From assembly GCA_016192065.1 (NCBI GenBank), contig JACPUX010000052.1, positions 1 through 64,000 of the forward strand: a stretch of 64,000 nt of DNA. Reading direction: 5' to 3'. The DNA comes from Betaproteobacteria bacterium. Its GTDB lineage: Bacteria; Pseudomonadota; Gammaproteobacteria; Burkholderiales; Casimicrobiaceae. Under the pieces are notes generated by a model. It was not told the DNA's origin and searched no databases. It saw only the letters and a list, made by a program, of their open reading frames with translations. The position numbers and the translations under genes were made by a program. Below, one piece after another: positions 27,420 to 37,303 of the stretch. Position 1 is the first letter of the stretch. Every line of letters starts with the position of its first letter.

Positions 27420-28016
27420 ATGAGAATCCTGCAAGTAAACGCCAGCGCCCGCCGCGAGGCCTCCCATTCCACCCGCCTGGCCGATACGCTGGTGCAGCGC
27501 CTGTTGGCCAAACACCCGGAGGCCAGCTTGGACCGGCGCGATCTCGCCCGCGAGCCGGTGCCCATGCTCGACGAATGGGCGCTGCAAGCGCACTTCACGC
27601 CGGCCGCCGAACGCACGCCGGAGCAGGCGGCGCGGGTGGGCATCGACGACCGCGTGATCGAGGAAGTGAAAGCGGCCGACATCCTGGTGCTGGGCGTGCC
27701 GATGTACAACTTTACCGTGCCGGTGCAACTGAAGGCGTGGATCGACGCGCTCGCCCGCGCCGGCGTGACCTTTCGCTACACCGCGCAAGGTCCGGAGGGT
27801 CTCCTGCACGGCAAGAAGGTCTATGTCGCCTTGGCTCGTGGGGGCAGGCATCGTGGAACCGAAGCCGACACACAAGTGCCTTATCTCAAGACGGTCCTGG
27901 GTTTCCTCGGCATGAAGGACGTGAGTTTCGTCTATGCCGAAGGCCTGGCCCTCGGCGCCGAAGCAGAAGCGCGTGGCATCGAAGCCGCCCAGGCTGAAAT
28001 CGCTGAAGTGGTTTGA
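27420..28016 (+). CDS. azoR: FMN-dependent NADH-azoreductase / quinone reductase
   Basis: A 198-residue flavodoxin-fold oxidoreductase. The N-terminus [18 protein letters not shown] provides the FMN phosphate loop; [19 protein letters not shown] and VALARGGRH form the isoalloxazine-binding site. The enzyme reduces quinones and azo bonds with NADH. The ATG at 27420 follows a GAGACC leader. It lies upstream of the pirin gene on the same strand (97-base gap), and divergent to the LysR regulator. Confidence 0.92.
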   Translation: MRILQVNASARREASHSTRLADTLVQRLLAKHPEASLDRRDLAREPVPMLDEWALQAHFTPAAERTPEQAARVGIDDRVIEEVKAADILVLGVPMYNFTVPVQLKAWIDALARAGVTFRYTAQGPEGLLHGKKVYVALARGGRHRGTEADTQVPYLKTVLGFLGMKDVSFVYAEGLALGAEAEARGIEAAQAEIAEVV

Positions 28017-28113
28017 CCACCAGGCGGCGGGACGCATCCGCTCGGCGCGCGGACCGGCACCCGCCGGAATGACCTATGCTGTTTCCGGCCGCGCAGGCCA
28101 AGGAGCGCAGAAC

Positions 28114-28998
28114 ATGAGTACCTTCGTCGAACAGGCCAGGGAGTCCGTCACCCGTGGCGTAGAGCGCCGGCTTTCCGGCCGGGAAACCCAGGATGGCGCG
28201 GGCGTGCGCCTGACGCGCTTGATCACGCCAGCGCTACAGCAGCGCCTCGACCCGTTTCTGATGCTCGACAATTTTCGCAATGATCGCGCCGAGGACTATC
28301 TGGGAGGCTTTCCCGATCATCCGCATCGCGGTTTCGAGACCGTCACCTACATGATCGCAGGACGCATGCGCCACCGCGACAGTGGCGGCAATTCTGGCCT
28401 GCTGGTGCCGGGCGGCATGCAATGGATGGTCGCCGCCGGCGGCCTGATTCACTCGGAAATGCCTGAGCAGGAAGCGGGTCTGATGGAAGGCTTCCAGTTC
28501 TGGATCAATCTGCCCGCCGCCAGAAAAATGGAGCAGCCTCGCTATCGCGATTTTGCCCCCGAGGCGATTCCGGAGTTGACTCTGCCGGGCGGCACCCGTG
28601 TGCGAGTCATCGCCGGCAGTTTTGGCGAGGTGCGCGGTGCGGTCACGCGGCCAGGGACTGAACCGATGCTGCTCGACCTTCATTTGCCGGCTGGCGCATG
28701 CCTGGAGGTGCCGCTGGCTGCCGCGGTCAATGCCTTTGTCGTGCCCTACCGGGGCGCCCTGCAGGTGCAGGAGACGCTCGTTGGCGAGCACGAGCTGGCG
28801 GTGTTCGATCAGCGTGGCGACCGCGTGGTGCTCGAGGCTCGCCAAGCGAGCCGCGCCATACTTGCGGCGGCCAGGCCCTTGCGCGAACCGATCGCGCAAT
28901 ACGGACCGTTTGTGATGAACAGCGCGGAGGAAATCCACGCAGCCATTCGGGATTACCGCGAAGGCCGATTCGATGCCGCCCAGGTAGGGCGCCTGTGA
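28114..28998 (+). CDS. Pirin family protein
   Basis: A 294-residue bicupin. The N-terminal cupin carries the iron ligands in FPDHPHRGFETVTYMIAG and LIHSEMPEQE, so quercetinase-type metal binding is likely; the C-terminal cupin lacks these ligands, as usual. AGGAG lies 9 bases before the ATG. Pirins respond to oxidative stress and some degrade quercetin. Pairing with azoreductase and a LysR protein suggests a redox/quinone stress group. Confidence 0.92.
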   Translation: MSTFVEQARESVTRGVERRLSGRETQDGAGVRLTRLITPALQQRLDPFLMLDNFRNDRAEDYLGGFPDHPHRGFETVTYMIAGRMRHRDSGGNSGLLVPGGMQWMVAAGGLIHSEMPEQEAGLMEGFQFWINLPAARKMEQPRYRDFAPEAIPELTLPGGTRVRVIAGSFGEVRGAVTRPGTEPMLLDLHLPAGACLEVPLAAAVNAFVVPYRGALQVQETLVGEHELAVFDQRGDRVVLEARQASRAILAAARPLREPIAQYGPFVMNSAEEIHAAIRDYREGRFDAAQVGRL

Positions 28999-29040
28999 CC
29001 TGGCCAAGCCCGCGGAGCTGAATTCGCGCGGGCAGCAGGC

Positions 29041-29212
29041 GCCTAGTGTCTCAACCCATAAATTGCGCTATGTTCGATGCGTCCCGCATCGCCAATGGCT
29101 AGGTCGCTCATCCTCGCCATAGCGACGGCTATGGCTGCGGTTCGCTTCGCGGCCTCGGCGCGCGGATACGCATCTCGGCATGTACGCCAACTTATGGGTT
29201 GAGACACTAGGC
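29041..29212. mobile_element. MITE-like element with 21-bp perfect terminal inverted repeats
   Basis: The left end (29041-29061) begins GCCTAGTGTCTCAACCCATA and the right end (29192-29212) is its exact reverse complement, ending GGGTTGAGACACTAGGC. The element is 172 bp, too short for a transposase, and has internal short palindromes such as GATGCGTCCCGCATC. If the TA inside each CCTAG is the target, it would be an IS630/Tc1-type non-autonomous element. It lies between the pirin and TPM genes. Confidence 0.75.
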
Positions 29213-29248
29213 TGCCCTGGTCCTGCTTGTGAGCATTTCGATCGCGTG

Positions 29249-30205
29249 CTACCAGCTTCCCGAGGCGCCGCCGCCGCCGGAACTGCCGCCGCCACCCGAG
29301 AAACCGCCGGAACTGCTGCTGCTGCTGCTGAAGCCGCCACGGGAAGAGCCGCCGCTCGAACTCACGACAAATCCGCCGATGTTGGCGGTGCCCTTGGTCT
29401 TGAGGTCCTGCGCCGCTTTGAGGTACCAGGGCCGGTTGCGCACATAGAGCTTGGCGGCGGGGAACCCGATCAGGTAGGTGGTCAAGAGCCCCAAGGTCGC
29501 CTTGCCGCCGACGATGATTAGCGGAAACATCGCCCAGAAGGGGATCAAGAAGAAGTACAGAAACCACCCCACGCCAGGCGTGAACACGCCGACCACGGTG
29601 AACAGGCCGATAATGCTGAAGACAAAAGTACCTATGAGCAGGCGTTCGGTGAGCGACATGTCGGCCCCGTTGGCGAAAGCGTCGCTCAATTTGGCGCTGG
29701 TTTTTTCGCCCTCGTCGGCGGGCATTGCCACCGGATTGCCACTGAGTTGCCCGATGATGGCGTTGACCCCCTGCTCGATACCGCCGTCGAAATCGTTCTG
29801 CTTGAAACGCGGGGTGATCACATTGCGGATGATGCGGCTGGAGGTTACGTCGGTGAGCGTGCCTTCGAGTCCATAGCCGACCTCGATGCGCAGCCGCCGG
29901 TCATTGGGTGCCACCAGCAGCAACACGCCATTGTCCTTACCCTTCTGGCCGAGCTTCCACGATTCGAAGACGCGGGTGGCGAAGTCTTCGACGGTGCCGC
30001 TGTCGAGGCTGAGTATGGTCAGTACCGCGACTTGGTTGCCGGTGTCTTCCTCATGCGCCTTGAGCGCATTGGTGATGCGCTCCTTGGCGGCGGCGGAAAG
30101 AACTTCGGCATTGTCGGTAACCCGCCCGCTGAGATACGGCACCTCTATGGCCAGCGCCGCGCAGGAGAAGAGGAGCGAGACGATGAGCGCGCTGAAGGTT
30201 TTCAT
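29249..30205 (-). CDS. TPM-domain (YgcG) membrane protein with glycine-serine tail
   Basis: A 318-residue protein. A signal peptide (LIVSLLFSCAALAIEV) precedes a TPM domain (YLSGRVTDNAEVLSAAAKER, KDNGVLLLVAPNDRRLRIEV, GYGLEGTLTD, IIRNVITPRFKQNDFDGGI). Two transmembrane helices follow near residues 190-230. The C-terminus is a low-complexity glycine/serine tail ending GGGGASGSW, as in YgcG/Psb32 homologues. These proteins are linked to membrane or photosystem repair and phosphatase-like folds. The start overlaps the stop of the second TPM gene (ATGA). Confidence 0.9.
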   Translation of the reverse strand: MKTFSALIVSLLFSCAALAIEVPYLSGRVTDNAEVLSAAAKERITNALKAHEEDTGNQVAVLTILSLDSGTVEDFATRVFESWKLGQKGKDNGVLLLVAPNDRRLRIEVGYGLEGTLTDVTSSRIIRNVITPRFKQNDFDGGIEQGVNAIIGQLSGNPVAMPADEGEKTSAKLSDAFANGADMSLTERLLIGTFVFSIIGLFTVVGVFTPGVGWFLYFFLIPFWAMFPLIIVGGKATLGLLTTYLIGFPAAKLYVRNRPWYLKAAQDLKTKGTANIGGFVVSSSGGSSRGGFSSSSSSSGGFSGGGGSSGGGGASGSW

Positions 30206-30858
30206 ACGCCTTTCTCCACCACATGTTCTTCGGCGATTTCGTCCACGCGGTTTGAGCCCACGCAGCCGGCTTGCAGCAACAGCGTTTCGAGCGCGTCGAG
30301 GCCGGCCGAGATGGCCGCTTCGAACTCACCCGCGGCCAGGCGCGGGCGCATGGCCTCGATCACGTCCTGCAAACGCGCCTCGCTGAGTTGGGAACGCAGG
30401 CCGATATCCGGCAGCACCACCACGCTGCGCTCGAACTGCGCCACCAGCAGCAGCACCGCTTGGCGCTTGGCGGTGCGAAACCACTCGCGTTCGAGGAACA
30501 TCGCCGCCGCGTATTGACGCACCTCGGCCTCGCTTTCCACGTTTGACAAGAACCAGCGTCCAAAGCCGGGCAGGAGCACGGTCAGTGCCGCCGCGCCGGC
30601 GCCGGCCACGAGCACCATGAACACCCCCAGGGTGACGTGCTGGGTGCCGATCCAATCGGGGCGCAGCCATTCCGCCAGCACCACCGCCGCAGCGGCAAGG
30701 GCGGAACTGAGCGCAAACGCCTTCCAAGGGATCTCGGGGTAGTTGTCGCACTTGCCGACCGTGGCCACGACGATTTCCACGCCGGTGCGTTCCTCCAGCG
30801 TTTCCGCGCGCCCCTGGAAAGGCCAAAGGGGAGCTGCTTGGGTTTCGTTCTCGGGCAT
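30202..30858 (-). CDS. Second TPM-domain membrane protein
   Basis: A 218-residue protein with a short cytoplasmic N-terminus (RAETLEERTGVEIVVATVGK), two transmembrane helices (near residues 46-64 and 75-97) and a TPM-like C-terminal half (AAAMFLEREWFRTAKRQAVL, LLLVAQFERSVVVLPDIG). It is the usual partner of the YgcG-type protein. The LemA gene that often heads this operon is missing. The ATG at 30858 fits the conserved pattern better than the longer frame. Confidence 0.8.
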   Translation of the reverse strand: MPENETQAAPLWPFQGRAETLEERTGVEIVVATVGKCDNYPEIPWKAFALSSALAAAAVVLAEWLRPDWIGTQHVTLGVFMVLVAGAGAAALTVLLPGFGRWFLSNVESEAEVRQYAAAMFLEREWFRTAKRQAVLLLVAQFERSVVVLPDIGLRSQLSEARLQDVIEAMRPRLAAGEFEAAISAGLDALETLLLQAGCVGSNRVDEIAEEHVVEKGV

Positions 30859-31027
30859 TGTCTTATCCTTGGCGGTCAAGGGCACCGTCGCGGAGGTTAG
30901 CACATGCTGATGCGAAAGGCGTGATCGACCGCGACGGGCTGGCCGGAGCGCGTGGCTGGGCAGCCGGCCGGGGCGGGCGCCGGGCAAAAGAATTTTGCAT
31001 TCGGCGGTTGCCAAGCGCTTTGATCTG

Positions 31028-31162
31028 TATAATGCGCGCCTGCGGCACATTGACCAGTCCTCTTCGCCGCAGTCGCTTTCGACTCCGCTAAACCCCCCGT
31101 TTGCCTGCGACTGGGGCGCCCCAAAGGGCGCCACAGGCCGATACTTTTTCAAAAAGAACTTC
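31028..31162 (+). promoter_or_regulatory. Promoter -10 and long leader of the RhlE gene
   Basis: A perfect TATAAT lies at 31028-31033 without a clear -35 at the right distance. It is followed by a leader of about 125 bases that includes a stable hairpin (GGGGCGCC-CCAAA-GGGCGCC near 31110-31130) and then A/T-rich sequence before the start codon. Long structured leaders are common on DEAD-box helicase genes and may give cold or autoregulation. The rest of 30859-31162 has no gene. Confidence 0.55.
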
Positions 31163-32614
<1,452 letters not shown>

Positions 32615-32679
32615 GCGGCGTGGCGCACCGCGCGCGGCAGACCGACGCAAGAGCTCCGAGGGATACCTAGACTCAGGCG

Positions 32680-32745
32680 ATCACGCTGGCGAAAGCCGGT
32701 GTCCAGGAAGTTGAACTTGCTGGACTCCGGCTTTCGGCGGAAGGT
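32680..32745. repeat. Paired palindromic repeat (copy 2)
   Basis: ATCACGCTGGCGAAAGCCGG-TGTCCAG, a GAAGTTGAACTTG spacer, and CTGGACTCCGGCTTTCGGCG-GAAGGTC. Same two-arm design as 27293-27360 and stronger stems. It fills much of the gap between rhlE and the DUF2784 gene. Confidence 0.75.
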
Positions 32746-32819
32746 CGAACCCTCGGCTCGGCGTCTCCTTTGGCGCTTACTTGGCGGTACACTGATGCGG
32801 TCCGCATACCGGGGGCCGC

Positions 32820-33227
32820 GTGGTCTACAGCCTTCTCGCCGATCTGGTGCTGCTGTTGCACCTGGCTTTCATTGTCTTGGTTCTGCTCGGCGGCCTGGCG
32901 GTTTGGCGCTGGCCGCGCCTGGGTTGGCTGCACGTGCCCGCGGCGGCTTGGGGAGTCTGGGTTGAACTGACGCACGGCCTCTGTCCGCTGACGCCGCTCG
33001 AAAATGCCCTTCGCCGCCAGGCTGGAGAAGCCGGTGTCGAGGGCGACTTCATCACCCACTACCTGAGCGCATTGATCTATCCGCAGGGCCTCAGCCAAGA
33101 GCTGCAGACCTGGTTCGGTCTTGCCGCGCTCGCGCTCAACCTGAGTGTGTACGGGGCGCTGCTGTGGCAGGGCAGGCGGAAGCGCAAGCCAAGCGGGCAC
33201 CCTGATCGACCGGAATATCGGCGGTGA
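32820..33227 (+). CDS. DUF2784 membrane protein
   Basis: A 135-residue integral membrane protein. The opening VYSLLADLVLLLHLAFIVLV and the GWLHVPAAAWGVWVELTHGL block, followed by CPLTPLENALR and HYLSALIYP, are characteristic of DUF2784. Three or four helices are visible. The start is a GTG at 32820. It is convergent with ccmH, whose stop lies 6 bases beyond. Function unknown. Confidence 0.85.
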   Translation: MVYSLLADLVLLLHLAFIVLVLLGGLAVWRWPRLGWLHVPAAAWGVWVELTHGLCPLTPLENALRRQAGEAGVEGDFITHYLSALIYPQGLSQELQTWFGLAALALNLSVYGALLWQGRRKRKPSGHPDRPEYRR

Positions 33228-33233
33228 GCGCTC

Positions 33234-33698
33234 CTAGGGGTCCTGATCCAGGAGTTTCCTGGCCCGTTCCTGTGCCTTGGCGTCGGGCGTCGGCGCAAGC
33301 GGCTGCTTGTGGCCGCGTTTCCGCAACAGGACAACCAGGACGCCAAGCCCGAGCGCGAGGAGCGCGAAGGGGCCGAGCCAGAGCGGCAGGGTCGAGCCTT
33401 TGAGCGGCGGCTTGTAGAGCACGAAGTCGCCATAGCGTTCGACCAGAAACCCCCGCACTTGGTCATCATTTTTGCCCAGGCGGAATTGCTCGCGAATCAC
33501 CTGGCGCAGGTCTTCGGCCAGGGGAGCGTTGGAATCGGCCAGCGATTGGTTCTGGCAGACCAGGCAGCGCAAGTCTTGCCCGAGTGCCTTCAGACGTTCT
33601 TCCATGACCGGGTCGGCGGCCAGAGGGGTGGCCACTTCCGCGATCGCCGCGCCCAGCGGCAGGCCGACCAAGAGCAACAAAAAATAGGGCATCTTCAT
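33234..33698 (-). CDS. ccmH: Cytochrome c maturation protein CcmH
   Basis: A 154-residue apocytochrome thiol reductase subunit. It has a signal/anchor at the N-terminus, the defining LRCLVCQNQSLADSNAPLA motif with the redox CxxC, and a C-terminal membrane helix near 104-127. It reduces the heme-binding cysteines of apocytochrome c. Its start overlaps ccmG (ATGA). The CcmI function is carried by a separate gene at 41410. Confidence 0.95.
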   Translation of the reverse strand: MKMPYFLLLLVGLPLGAAIAEVATPLAADPVMEERLKALGQDLRCLVCQNQSLADSNAPLAEDLRQVIREQFRLGKNDDQVRGFLVERYGDFVLYKPPLKGSTLPLWLGPFALLALGLGVLVVLLRKRGHKQPLAPTPDAKAQERARKLLDQDP

Positions 33699-34282
33699 GG
33701 CGATAGCTTTTTCACTTGGGGCAGGAAGACGGTGCTCCAGACCTCCTTGGTGAGCGGGCCGATGTGTTTGTAGCGAATGCGCCCTTCACGGTCGATCAAG
33801 AAGGTTTCCGGCACGCCGTACACCCCGAGATCGACACCGACCCGGCCATCGAGGTCGAGCACCGACAGAAGATAGGGGTCGCCGTGCCGGGTGAGCCACT
33901 TGCTGGCGCGCTCGCGGGCCAGCGCTTTTTCGGTGGCGGCGTCGATCTTGCTCGGGTCGAGTTCACCGTCGCCGCGCACTTCCTTATAATTGAGGCCGAC
34001 CACGGGCAGGACGCGCTCCTTGCCGATGGCCACCAGCACCGGGTGTTCCTGGCGGCAGGACACGCACCACGAGGCCCAGACGTTCAAGAGCCAGACCTGA
34101 CCCTTCAGTTCCTCTGGGCGAAAGGTCTGCTCGCTGCCGAGCACCGGTAGCGCGAATCCAGGTGTGGGTTTATCGATCAGGGGGGAAGGTATTTCGCGCG
34201 GATTGAGCGAAAGGCCGCGCCACAGGAAGACCACCAGCATGGCGAAGATGGCCAGTGGTATGAGATAGCGCAGCGCCTTCAT
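33695..34282 (-). CDS. ccmG: Thiol:disulfide interchange protein CcmG/DsbE
   Basis: A 195-residue membrane-anchored thioredoxin. The N-terminal helix is LIPLAIFAMLVVFLW; the active site is WASWCVSCRQEHPVL, a CVSC version of the more usual CEPC/CPTC. VYGVPETFLIDREGRIRYKH carries the cis-proline. It reduces apocytochrome c thiols in the periplasm. It overlaps both ccmF and ccmH by 4 bases. Confidence 0.95.
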   Translation of the reverse strand: MKALRYLIPLAIFAMLVVFLWRGLSLNPREIPSPLIDKPTPGFALPVLGSEQTFRPEELKGQVWLLNVWASWCVSCRQEHPVLVAIGKERVLPVVGLNYKEVRGDGELDPSKIDAATEKALARERASKWLTRHGDPYLLSVLDLDGRVGVDLGVYGVPETFLIDREGRIRYKHIGPLTKEVWSTVFLPQVKKLSP

Positions 34283-36264
34283 ACGCGGGCCTCCGGAGCA
34301 ATGGTCGTGGTCGCCGCGGCGTTCGCGGCCTTGGCGCGCAGACGGTAGCGCCGATCAAATATCGCCAAAAGGCCGCCCAGGGCCATGATCACGCAGCCAC
34401 CCCAGATCCAGTTGACGAATGGCTTCACGTAAATGCGTACCCCCCAGGCATGCTCGCCGATCGGATCGCCCAATGAGACGTAGAGGTCGCGACTGAGGCT
34501 GCGCTGGATCGCCGCTTCGGTCATGGGCATGCCGGAGCTGTCGTAGTTGCGCTTTTCGGGCCGCAACACTGCCTGCAATCGCTCGCCTTCCCAGACTTCC
34601 ATCCGCCCGATCACGGACTTGAAGTTTGGCCCGCGTCCCTCGCGCAGGTCGACCAGACGGAACTGATAGGCGCCGATGCTGGTGGTGTCGCCCGGAGCCA
34701 TGCGCAGGTCTTTCTCGACTTCGTAGGCCTTGACCAGGGCCACGCCGATGATGAACACCGCCACGCCCATATGCCCCAGTTGCATGCCCCACCAGGAAAG
34801 CGGCTGCTGCTTCAAGCGCCCCAGGAAACCGCTGGGAGCACCGCGCGCCAGCCGGTCGAACAGGCCAGAGAGGCTCGTGGCGATGACCCAAAACGCCAGC
34901 AACAAGCCCGATGCGACTAGCGGCGACCAGCGTCCCATGAGCCATGGAACGACCATCGCCCCAAACACCGCCACGCCCAGCGACAGGCGCGTCTGGCGCC
35001 ACAGCTCCAGGGCGCTGCTCTGCTTCCAGCGCGCCATCGGACCCAGGCCCATGAGGAAGATCACGGGGGCCATCAGCGGGTAGAACACCGCCTCAAAATA
35101 GGGTGGGCCGACCGAGAGTTTGCCCAGCCCAAGCGCGTCGATGAAAAGCGGATAGAGCGTGCCCAGCAGTACCGCCGCCAGCGCCACCACCAGCAGCACA
35201 TTGTTGCCCAGCAGCAGCGCTTCGCGGGAAACCGGCGCGAAGCTGCCGCCCAGGCCTACCGCGCCGGCGCGGGAGGCATAGAGGGCGAGCGAGCCGCCGA
35301 TGACGACCGCCAGAAAGGCCAGGATGAACACCCCTCGCGCCGGGTCGGTGGCGAAGGCATGCACGGAGGTCAAAACACCCGAGCGCACCAGGAACGTTCC
35401 CAGCAGGCTCAAACTGAAAGCGATGATCGCCAGCAGCACGGTCCAACTGCGGAACGCGCCGCGCTTTTCGGTGACCGCCAGCGAATGAATCAGCGCGGTG
35501 CCGGCGAGCCAAGGCATGAAAGAAGCGTTTTCCACCGGATCCCAAAACCACCAGCCGCCCCAACCCAATTCGTAATAGGCCCAAACGCTGCCCAGCGCGA
35601 TGCCGGCGGTGAGGAAGCACCAGGCCAGCGTGGTCCACGGTCGCGACCAGCGCGCCCAAGTGGCGTCGAGCCGGCCGCCGAGCAAGGCCGCCAGCGCGAA
35701 GGCAAACGCCACCGAAAAACCCACATAACCCATATAGAGCATGGGCGGGTGAAACACCATGCCGGGGTCCTGCAACAGCGGATTGAGATCGCGGCCCTCG
35801 GGTGCCGCCGGCAGCAGGCGCTCGAAGGGATTAGAGGTCACCAGCATGAACAGCAGGAAGCCGATCGCGACCATGCCCATGACGCTGAGTACGCGTGCCA
35901 CCATGGCCAAGGGCAGGTGACGGCTGAAGCGCGCCACCGCCGCCATCCAGCCGCTCAACATCAGCGTCCAGAGTAGGAGCGAGCCTTCATGCGAGCCCCA
36001 GGTCGCGGCCAAGCGATACTCCAGCGGCAGTTTGGAATTGGAATGGCTGGCTACGTTCAGTACGGAAAAATCGTTGCTCGCGAAGGCGTAGGCTTGCGCC
36101 AGAAAAGCGCTGGCGATTAGCACCAAGCTCCCGTAGGCCGCGGGTCGCGCCAGACTCATCAGCGTGGCGTCGCCGCGCGCCGCGCCATACATCGGAAACA
36201 CTGCCTGCACGAGTGCCAGGAGCAAGGCGAGGATCAAGGCGAAATGGCCGAGTTCGGGGATCAT
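34279..36264 (-). CDS. ccmF: Heme lyase subunit CcmF
   Basis: A 661-residue polytopic membrane protein of cytochrome c System I. The WWD heme-handling domain is GWGGWWFWDPVENASFMPWL at about residues 234-253; ATWGSHEGSLLLW at 87-99 is also conserved. It attaches heme from CcmE to apocytochromes together with CcmH/I. Its start is separated from ccmE by 418 bases, where other genomes usually show near contact; the gap contains repeats described below. Confidence 0.96.
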   Translation of the reverse strand: MIPELGHFALILALLLALVQAVFPMYGAARGDATLMSLARPAAYGSLVLIASAFLAQAYAFASNDFSVLNVASHSNSKLPLEYRLAATWGSHEGSLLLWTLMLSGWMAAVARFSRHLPLAMVARVLSVMGMVAIGFLLFMLVTSNPFERLLPAAPEGRDLNPLLQDPGMVFHPPMLYMGYVGFSVAFAFALAALLGGRLDATWARWSRPWTTLAWCFLTAGIALGSVWAYYELGWGGWWFWDPVENASFMPWLAGTALIHSLAVTEKRGAFRSWTVLLAIIAFSLSLLGTFLVRSGVLTSVHAFATDPARGVFILAFLAVVIGGSLALYASRAGAVGLGGSFAPVSREALLLGNNVLLVVALAAVLLGTLYPLFIDALGLGKLSVGPPYFEAVFYPLMAPVIFLMGLGPMARWKQSSALELWRQTRLSLGVAVFGAMVVPWLMGRWSPLVASGLLLAFWVIATSLSGLFDRLARGAPSGFLGRLKQQPLSWWGMQLGHMGVAVFIIGVALVKAYEVEKDLRMAPGDTTSIGAYQFRLVDLREGRGPNFKSVIGRMEVWEGERLQAVLRPEKRNYDSSGMPMTEAAIQRSLSRDLYVSLGDPIGEHAWGVRIYVKPFVNWIWGGCVIMALGGLLAIFDRRYRLRAKAANAAATTTIAPEARV

Positions 36265-36398
36265 GGGTGAAGGCTCAGGGCTTTGTCAGGTGTGTGGGTA
36301 GGTATTTCGCGCCAGCACGCTCGGACGCGTCTGTTGTGTACGACCTGCCAGCGCCTAGCGCGGACGAGAACCGAGGGCGGTGCGTGGCGATTGGCGTA

Positions 36399-36430
36399 GG
36401 GTGGATTGAGGCCCGCGGGGCCGAATCCAT
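36399..36430. repeat. Dispersed palindromic repeat (copy 3)
   Basis: GGTGGATTGAGGCCCGCGGG followed by GCCGAATCCATT is a near-match of 18814-18845, here with a slightly degraded right arm. It lies in the abnormal gap between ccmE and ccmF. Confidence 0.7.
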
Positions 36431-36480
36431 TAAGTGATGGTGCGGGGTAGCTGGCGCATGATGAGGCCCCGCGAGGTGTT

Positions 36481-36603
36481 TGCGCGGGGCGCAATTGAGC
36501 CTGCGCCGAAACTACCTGCCTGTGGTTCACTTCGCCACCACGGTCTTTTGGGCTTTCTGCGCCTGTTCGACCGCGTGTGCCGCCTCGGGGGGCATGTAGT
36601 TTT
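36481..36603 (-). repeat. Duplicated 3' end of ccmE (non-functional copy)
   Basis: These 123 bases match 36636-36758, the 3' end of ccmE plus 46 bases downstream, with only about four differences; the period is 155 bases. On the minus strand the copy would encode [20 protein letters not shown] and VVAK before a stop, but it lacks the heme-binding histidine codon and any start. It is a recent tandem duplication fragment in the 418-base gap before ccmF. Confidence 0.9.
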
Positions 36604-36681
36604 GGCTCCGGCCGGGCTCTGGGGCGCCTGTAACTTGCGCGGGGCGCAAGTTAGCCTGCGCCGAAACTACCTGCCTGTTGT

Positions 36682-37131
36682 TCACTTCGCCACCACGGTC
36701 TTTTGGGCTTTCTGCGCCTGTTCGACCGCATGTGCCGCCTCGGGGGGCATGTAGTTTTCATCATGTTTGGCGAGGACTTCGGAGGCGTGGAAGCTGCCGT
36801 CCGGTTGCAGGCGGCCCTGGGCGACGACGCCTTTGCCTTCGCGGAACAGATCGGGGAGGATGCCTTGGTAGACCACCGGTATGGTGGAAACGGTGTCGGT
36901 GACGCGAAAGCGGATTTCCAGGCTGTCCTGGCTGCGCTGAACGCTCCCCGCTTCGACCAAGCCGCCAACCCGAAAGGCGCGCCCCTGCGGCGCTTCCCTG
37001 TTCACCACCTGGCTGGGTGAAAAATAGAACACCAGACTGCTGTTGAAGGCGTTGAGAATCAGGCCGACCGCCACGCCGAGAATGGCGAGCCCGGCCATAA
37101 TCCAGCCCATGCGCTTATGACGTGCTTTCAT
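36682..37131 (-). CDS. ccmE: Heme chaperone CcmE
   Basis: A 149-residue periplasmic heme chaperone anchored by an N-terminal helix ([19 protein letters not shown]). The heme-binding H123 and Y127 lie in [12 protein letters not shown]. The OB-fold core includes [12 protein letters not shown] and [21 protein letters not shown]. It carries heme from CcmC to CcmF. The ATG at 37131 overlaps the ccmD end by 17 bases. The last 24 codons and downstream bases are duplicated just after it. Confidence 0.95.
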   Translation of the reverse strand: MKARHKRMGWIMAGLAILGVAVGLILNAFNSSLVFYFSPSQVVNREAPQGRAFRVGGLVEAGSVQRSQDSLEIRFRVTDTVSTIPVVYQGILPDLFREGKGVVAQGRLQPDGSFHASEVLAKHDENYMPPEAAHAVEQAQKAQKTVVAK

Positions 37132-37303
37132 TGCTCTTGGTGATTTCCTCGGCGAGTTCCGCCTCTTGTTGCAATATTTCCACGGCCTGCCTGCGGCGAT
37201 GCCGCAGCAGCACGATTTCCACCACCATGACCAGCGCGGTGACGAGGTAGGAGCCCCAGACGTAGAGGCCATGCCCACCGAGGGCAAAGAAGTCGGTGTT
37301 CAT
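37115..37303 (-). CDS. ccmD: Heme exporter protein CcmD
   Basis: A 62-residue single-helix protein. [20 protein letters not shown] and [14 protein letters not shown] are the family's conserved helix and the following positive patch. It helps release heme-loaded CcmE from the CcmABC complex. Overlaps ccmC by 4 bases and ccmE by 17 bases. Confidence 0.9.
   Translation of the reverse strand: MNTDFFALGGHGLYVWGSYLVTALVMVVEIVLLRHRRRQAVEILQQEAELAEEITKSNESTS

Noticed and set aside
36434-36754. 106-codon plus-strand open frame over the ccmE duplication
   Set aside because: It is antisense to ccmE and its duplicate; the internal repetition comes from the DNA duplication.
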